Part shown: piece by piece, positions 59,802 through 64,000 of the stretch
Layout of the letters: every line of letters starts with the position of its first letter
Position numbering within the stretch: position 1 is the first letter of the stretch
Source: Mytilus galloprovincialis
Lineage: Eukaryota; Mollusca; Bivalvia; Mytilida; Mytilidae
DNA length: 64,000 bases
Direction of reading: 5' to 3'
Assembly: GCF_965363235.1 (NCBI RefSeq)
Contig: NC_134845.1
Location: 68,415,261-68,479,260, forward strand
Made by a program: the position numbers and the translations under genes
Notes under the pieces: model-generated
Told to the model about the DNA's origin: nothing
What the model saw: the letters and a program-made list of their open reading frames with translations, nothing else
The model's database searches: none

Positions 59802-62800
59802 GTTGTCACTAATATCTAAGTTGTCAAATACTTTCTGAAAACATGTTTTTTCCTAAATTTAGACAAAAACCTTAACCATTCTGTTTTTAACAAGTTAAAC
59901 ACACTGTTACCAAACAGCACAAGATTACATTTCACTGCGTAGTTTGTATATAGTTCTGAATATCTACACATTTTTAGCCTATGTATCTAGATTGTGCTGT
60001 ATAAGATCGATTTGACAAATAATGTATATCTACTTTTGAACCTATTTTAATTGAATAAATGTTTGAAAACTTTTACACTCTTCCAGTTTCCTGAAGTTTT
60101 TGAAATTATTTCATTATATACCCATGATATATATAAATAACACATAGCTGAGAGGGTGATAGAGCAGATTGGTACCCTGAAAAAAACATTGTCATCCACA
60201 GTGAAGCCAAGGTTGATGATCCTTTTCCGAGGGGGTACCAAATTGTTCTATAACCCTCTAAGCTATGAGTGTAGATATGCCCTTTACCGTCAGATGTGAA
60301 ACTGTAATTGTCGGCTACCGTTATTGTCAAATTGGTTATAATTTTATTGTGATTCATTTAAATACCCTTATCATGATTCGTCAGAGGTCTCAAATAATTA
60401 TTGTTAGCGTCATAATTGGAAAAAAAATTAACATGATGCGTCTAAATCAGTCGAATTTATTATCGTCTGAAAGAAAATGTACATTTTATGGTCATGCACC
60501 AAAAATTACTGTAAACCCATTTTGCAAGAATTTTTACTGTTATTTGTCATAAGGTATCCCCATTACTACCCTCAGCTATGTCATGTATGTGTTATTTAAT
60601 TTATCATACTAAATATTGTCAAATTACAGATGAATTTTATTTAAAAGTATTTTCTCTGATGATTGTACATAGCAACATTACAGGTATTAGAAAAATCAAC
60701 AGGCCATTAGTTTTCTTGTTTGAATTGTGTTACATTGTCATTTCGGGGCCTTTTATAGCTGACTATGTGGTATGAGCTTTGCCGTAAAATGTTCCTCTCA
60801 AAACTTTGATATGCAAAATAAACATGTTAAAAGTATTCAGGTTACTCAATAGACCCTAGTGTAAACTCTGTCAGACTCTAGAATTTTTTTGTGAAAATTT
60901 TCAAATGATAAAATTCTGACCATGCTGGCATGTCTGAGGAATGTGAATTTTAATAGTTCAATGAACAAACTCCTATGAGTGTGACTGTCATCTGAATTTC
61001 CATCAGAAGTATCCACTATGGCTAAAATGCAACAAATTTTAACATTATGAACAGAATGCATCAAAATTAAATAAATAAGTAACATATCTGTTTATTTTAC
61101 AAACAAACATATGGAAAATGGTGAACATCCAATAGGGACTTGTATGATATTGGAATCCGACACAATTTTTTTCCCCAATTTTGTGATCCCCAAAAAAATT
61201 ATAAATTAAATTGCTGACATACCGCCACATGCTTTTTAAAGGATATACTGAAACCATACATTTAACTTTTATTTGGCCTTATAAACAATATTATCTCTAT
61301 TGCTGAATATTTGGAACCTTTATTAGATATTCTGTTCTATGACGAATATTCAATTAATTTACAGCCAAAATTGGAAGTTTCCAATGGGTTCACACAAGTT
61401 ACAACAAACCAGGGCTATTATTAGAGATGGTGCAGTCAGTAATCCCCCCAATCACATTTATTAGCCATAAAGGTCTGGCAGGGAGGATAGCTGTTATTGG
61501 AGGATCAAAAGAGTAAGTTATCCCTCTAGTTCCTAGTACTACTGACCTATACTTTTCCTTTCTTAGGGTTAACATAACATTTCACTAAATTTTTGACTGT
61601 TTTAAACATTTTTTAATAATTTGTTCTTTAATGATAATGATTTCTTTGTTTCTAGTAATTCTTAATTTGATTGAATGTTTGGTTGTGAAGTAATTTGCAT
61701 AAATAATCTTCCCTCTTTTCAAAATCATTATTAAACAAGAGTGAAAAAGCTTTAATTATTGGTATAATTTTCTCTATATGAATTTTGCTAATACATGTAC
61801 ATAAAAATCAACATTTACTATTGACAGCTTGAAACCTTTTTTCTGTTTATTTCAGGTACACAGGAGCTCCATACTTTGCAGCAATATCAGCTTTAAAAGT
61901 GGTTAGTTCACACAGATGTTTATAAACCAATTATGCGTTAACCATTATTGCCTCTGCTATTGTCCATTTTAATTCATATTATACAAATATAGCCTTTGTA
62001 TGAGGTTGATACAAGGATATATTGACCTGAAAGAAGTATATTGACTGAGGTCGATATACTTCTTTGGGTCAATATATCCTGTATTGACCTCATACAAAGG
62101 CTATATTTGTTATATTATTAATTTCCGACCATGTTTGTATCAAAATCGTCATTTAGGTTTGTTGGAACTTTATAGATATTACATTGTCTCCTTGACAATA
62201 ACAACATATTAGTTGTTATTTCATTTACTTTTTTTTTTTACATCTTATGTATTTGAAGATTTTTTTCGTCAAATAATCGATCACAGATATCATTTGTTTC
62301 AAAACGTTAAACAATATCCTGAAATTCATTACATGACGTCACAAAGTATATCGGTTTTTAGATATTCTAAAAATAAATGTGCAATATGCTTTTTGCCGGT
62401 CAATATGCATTTTGCTATCCGCCGTTCTTCGAAAATATAGTTTAACATGTGACTATCCCTAAACGAATCAAATTTGTTAAAATATACGAATTAATAATAT
62501 TAATTCATATTTTGTTTTACATTTTTATGACATGATGGTAAATTATACTAAGATTATAGTGGACAAATTTCTATAAATCGATTATAATATTCAGTAATTG
62601 ATAACAGATTTAGAGAACCAACAACCTTTTATTAAGGAAAACTGACATTCGTAGTCAATTAAGATTGGAGCCAACCTCACCTGCAAAGGCAAGATTCTAA
62701 CTCACCTACTAGTGTTGACATCCCTATATAGTGATACAGTAGTTCTACTAAGACCACTCCAAGCATCTTAATTATTACAATATAGACAGGAATTAAAAAC

Positions 62801-63120
62801 ATATTACAACCAGGTTAAATTGAAGCATGCATGCTGCGGTATTATTATTTTGTATCATATATAGAGTATTTATATTGCAAGACTAAATAAAAATACTATT
62901 AATAATAATGAACACAAAGTTTACATACAATGTACAAAATATTAAAAAGAAATTATAAAAACACTCAGAATAAAAAAAAAATTTAGTAGAATATTAGAAA
63001 TGTAGTAAGATATTTTTGATATTTTTGACAGGGAGCTGATTTGTCACATGTTTTCTGCACTGAAGGAGCATCCACAGTAATCAAAAGTTACAGTCCAGAA
63101 TTGATAGTACATCCAATACT
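59741..63120 (+). CDS. NAXD: ATP-dependent NAD(P)H-hydrate dehydratase, 5' part
   Basis: Exons 59,741-59,801; 61,365-61,512; 61,856-61,901; 63,032-63,120; the gene continues beyond the window. The enzyme repairs damaged, hydrated NADH and NADPH with ATP. The first 20 residues ([20 protein letters not shown]) lack acids and carry Arg/Ser, as in a mitochondrial presequence. From exon 2 the ribokinase-like YjeF C-terminal domain begins: [67 protein letters not shown]. This agrees almost residue for residue with human NAXD (CARKD) as I remember it. Exons 2-4 have good splice sites and join in phase. Exon 1 is less certain, because its donor (G-GTTGTC) is weak, although its phase fits exon 2 exactly. 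AXE/NAXE, the partner epimerase, is not in the window. Confidence 0.88.
60150..60265. mobile_element. Foldback in NAXD intron 1
   Basis: ATAGCTGAGAGGGTGATAGA with GATTGGTACCCT is mirrored by AGGGGGTACCAAATTG and TATAACCCTCTAAGCTAT. It directly abuts the CGTCA-rich repeat at 60,285-60,575, and the two may be one composite element. Confidence 0.6.
60285..60575 (+). repeat. CGTCA-rich dispersed repeat, inverse copy
   Basis: Inverse match to 4,675-4,965 and 7,535-7,785: ATTATCGTCTGAAAGAAAA, GTCATGCACCAAAAATTACT and CCCATTACTACCCTC. The 95-residue open frame it carries is not a gene. Confidence 0.6.
61365..61512 (+). CDS. NAXD: NAXD exon 2
   Basis: Acceptor AATTTACAG, donor GTAAGT. It encodes the start of the kinase-like domain, ending IAVIGGSKE. 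Confidence 0.9.
61856..61901 (+). CDS. NAXD: NAXD exon 3
   Basis: 46-bp exon, acceptor TTATTTCAG, donor GTTAGT. It encodes [15 protein letters not shown], a YjeF signature. Confidence 0.93.
61984..62110. mobile_element. Foldback in NAXD intron 3, 127 bp
   Basis: CAAATATAGCCTTTGTATGA with GGTTGATACA, GGATATATTGACC and GAAGTATA is mirrored to ACAAAGGCTATATTTG. The centre is GACTGAGGTC. Confidence 0.75.
62615..62765 (-). mobile_element. tRNA-derived SINE, head half
   Basis: On the minus strand, GGTCTTAGTAGAACTA (A-box region), GTCAACACTAGTAGGTGAG, GTTAGAATCTTGC (B-box region), CAGGTGAGGTTGGCTCCAAT and CTTAATTGACTACGAATGTC follow the order of the widespread molluscan tRNA-SINE. It is cut off before the CCACCAATAAAAA core. 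Confidence 0.5.
63032..63120 (+). CDS. NAXD: NAXD exon 4
   Basis: Acceptor TTTTTGACAG, donor GTGAGT. It encodes [20 protein letters not shown] and then SPELIVHPI. Confidence 0.93.
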
Positions 63121-64000
63121 GTGAGTGCTTTAACTTGTTTCATACTGCTCATTCTATGACGTTTTTTTAACATTTAACTAAGACTTCCCTTGTCTAGCAT
63201 ACATGTATTTTTTTTTCCTGTGGCAGTTCAATTTGTAGACCATTTTATTCCACCTTGATTAACTGTTATTTTGGATTTAGGCCAAAATAAAAAGATTGTA
63301 TGTTTGCCCAAACGCGACCAACCTAAAATAAACCCGCCGACTCAAATTCTTTTTTATGACATTTTTTAGAAGAATTTTTTTTTTTCAGAATTTTTTTGTG
63401 TCCGCTCCGTCATCGTATAAAACTTAATGTTTGTTGTCTTTGCGTTTGAAAGTAACTGTGAATAAGATTAAAAGAAAGCGTATAAGAGACACAGACAGTT
63501 AATCGATATTCGATATTCGATGTTCTCTGTTTTTATCTTCTGATTTAACAAACTTGAAGAAGTAAAACATGTGAAGTGGCACATTTTTTTAAAGCTGTAG
63601 TTGTCTGTACATGTACTACCAAACTCTTACCTATATGCTCAATGTTAATTTCATCGAGTAATCGAATATCTGATAAGAATATTCAGGTAGATTTGTTCGA
63701 AACCATGTGCAATCGAATATTTTCAATGTTATTCTGACAGGAAATGATCCGGAAGTTGTGAATTTACAATCTTGCAAGAAGATTTTGTTTTTACTGAATA
63801 AAAAGGAATTATTTCTTGATAAATTGTTGTCTTTAATTATGATCTTCCTTTGTCACGTGAAATAGATGCTCTTTTATTCAGATAGTTCAAATTTACAAAT
63901 CTTAGTTGACAAGATCAGTACGTTGCTGTTTGGGAGAATTTGATAAAACTATAATTGCTCACAGAATCAGAAATATAATCTTAACTGAATGTAACTCCTT

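Noticed and set aside
60265-60552. 95-residue plus-strand frame
   Set aside because: Lies inside the CGTCA-rich dispersed repeat, whose other copies are open on the opposite strand only by chance.
1-64000. LTR retroviruses, Polintons or other capsid-bearing elements
   Set aside because: I found no pair of long direct terminal repeats with a primer-binding site, and no capsid, protease, integrase or polymerase B frames.

Overview
The window reads as animal nuclear DNA, most likely from a marine bivalve close to Mytilus. It is AT-rich and intron-rich, it is full of dispersed repeats and foldback elements of the kind I know from mussel genomes, and it carries gene families that bivalves expand (B-box proteins and Mab-21/cGAS-like proteins). 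No prokaryotic feature is visible. The species is inferred, not proven.

Left third (1-19.6 kb): mostly repeats. A two-membrane-segment terminal exon is present twice (about 1.53-1.81 kb and 3.74-4.01 kb), the first copy broken. A tandem segmental duplication follows (about 4.25-6.95 kb and 7.12-9.06 kb). Its first copy holds a 607-bp insertion built of 248-bp head-to-tail units. The one intact gene here is an apparently single-coding-exon Mab-21/cGAS-like nucleotidyltransferase (12,400-13,839, + strand) with its catalytic motif present.

Centre and right (19.7-57.1 kb): one minus-strand gene dominates. I assembled 13 coding exons whose splice sites and phases all agree and which give a 570-residue protein that I identify as CCDC138, a coiled-coil centrosome/cilium-related protein. 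Its 18.4-kb intron (34,411-52,780) contains three single-exon B-box/NHL-like (TRIM-like, RING-less) genes in tandem on the opposite strand. It also contains two large tandem-repeat arrays of the Pearl/Helentron type and a 589-bp TIR element. Another intron holds a retroelement 3' end split by an 866-bp hAT-type MITE with a clean 8-bp target duplication. An uninterrupted copy of the same site lies elsewhere in the window.

Right end (59.7-64 kb): the first four coding exons of NAXD, the ATP-dependent NAD(P)H-hydrate dehydratase, run off the window on the + strand. NAXD and CCDC138 appear to be head-to-head and may share a promoter near 59.6-59.74 kb.

The genes do not form one pathway. CCDC138 and NAXD are conserved housekeeping-type genes. 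The cGAS-like gene and the B-box genes belong to families linked to innate immunity or protein regulation. Their closeness is an observation, not evidence of joint function.
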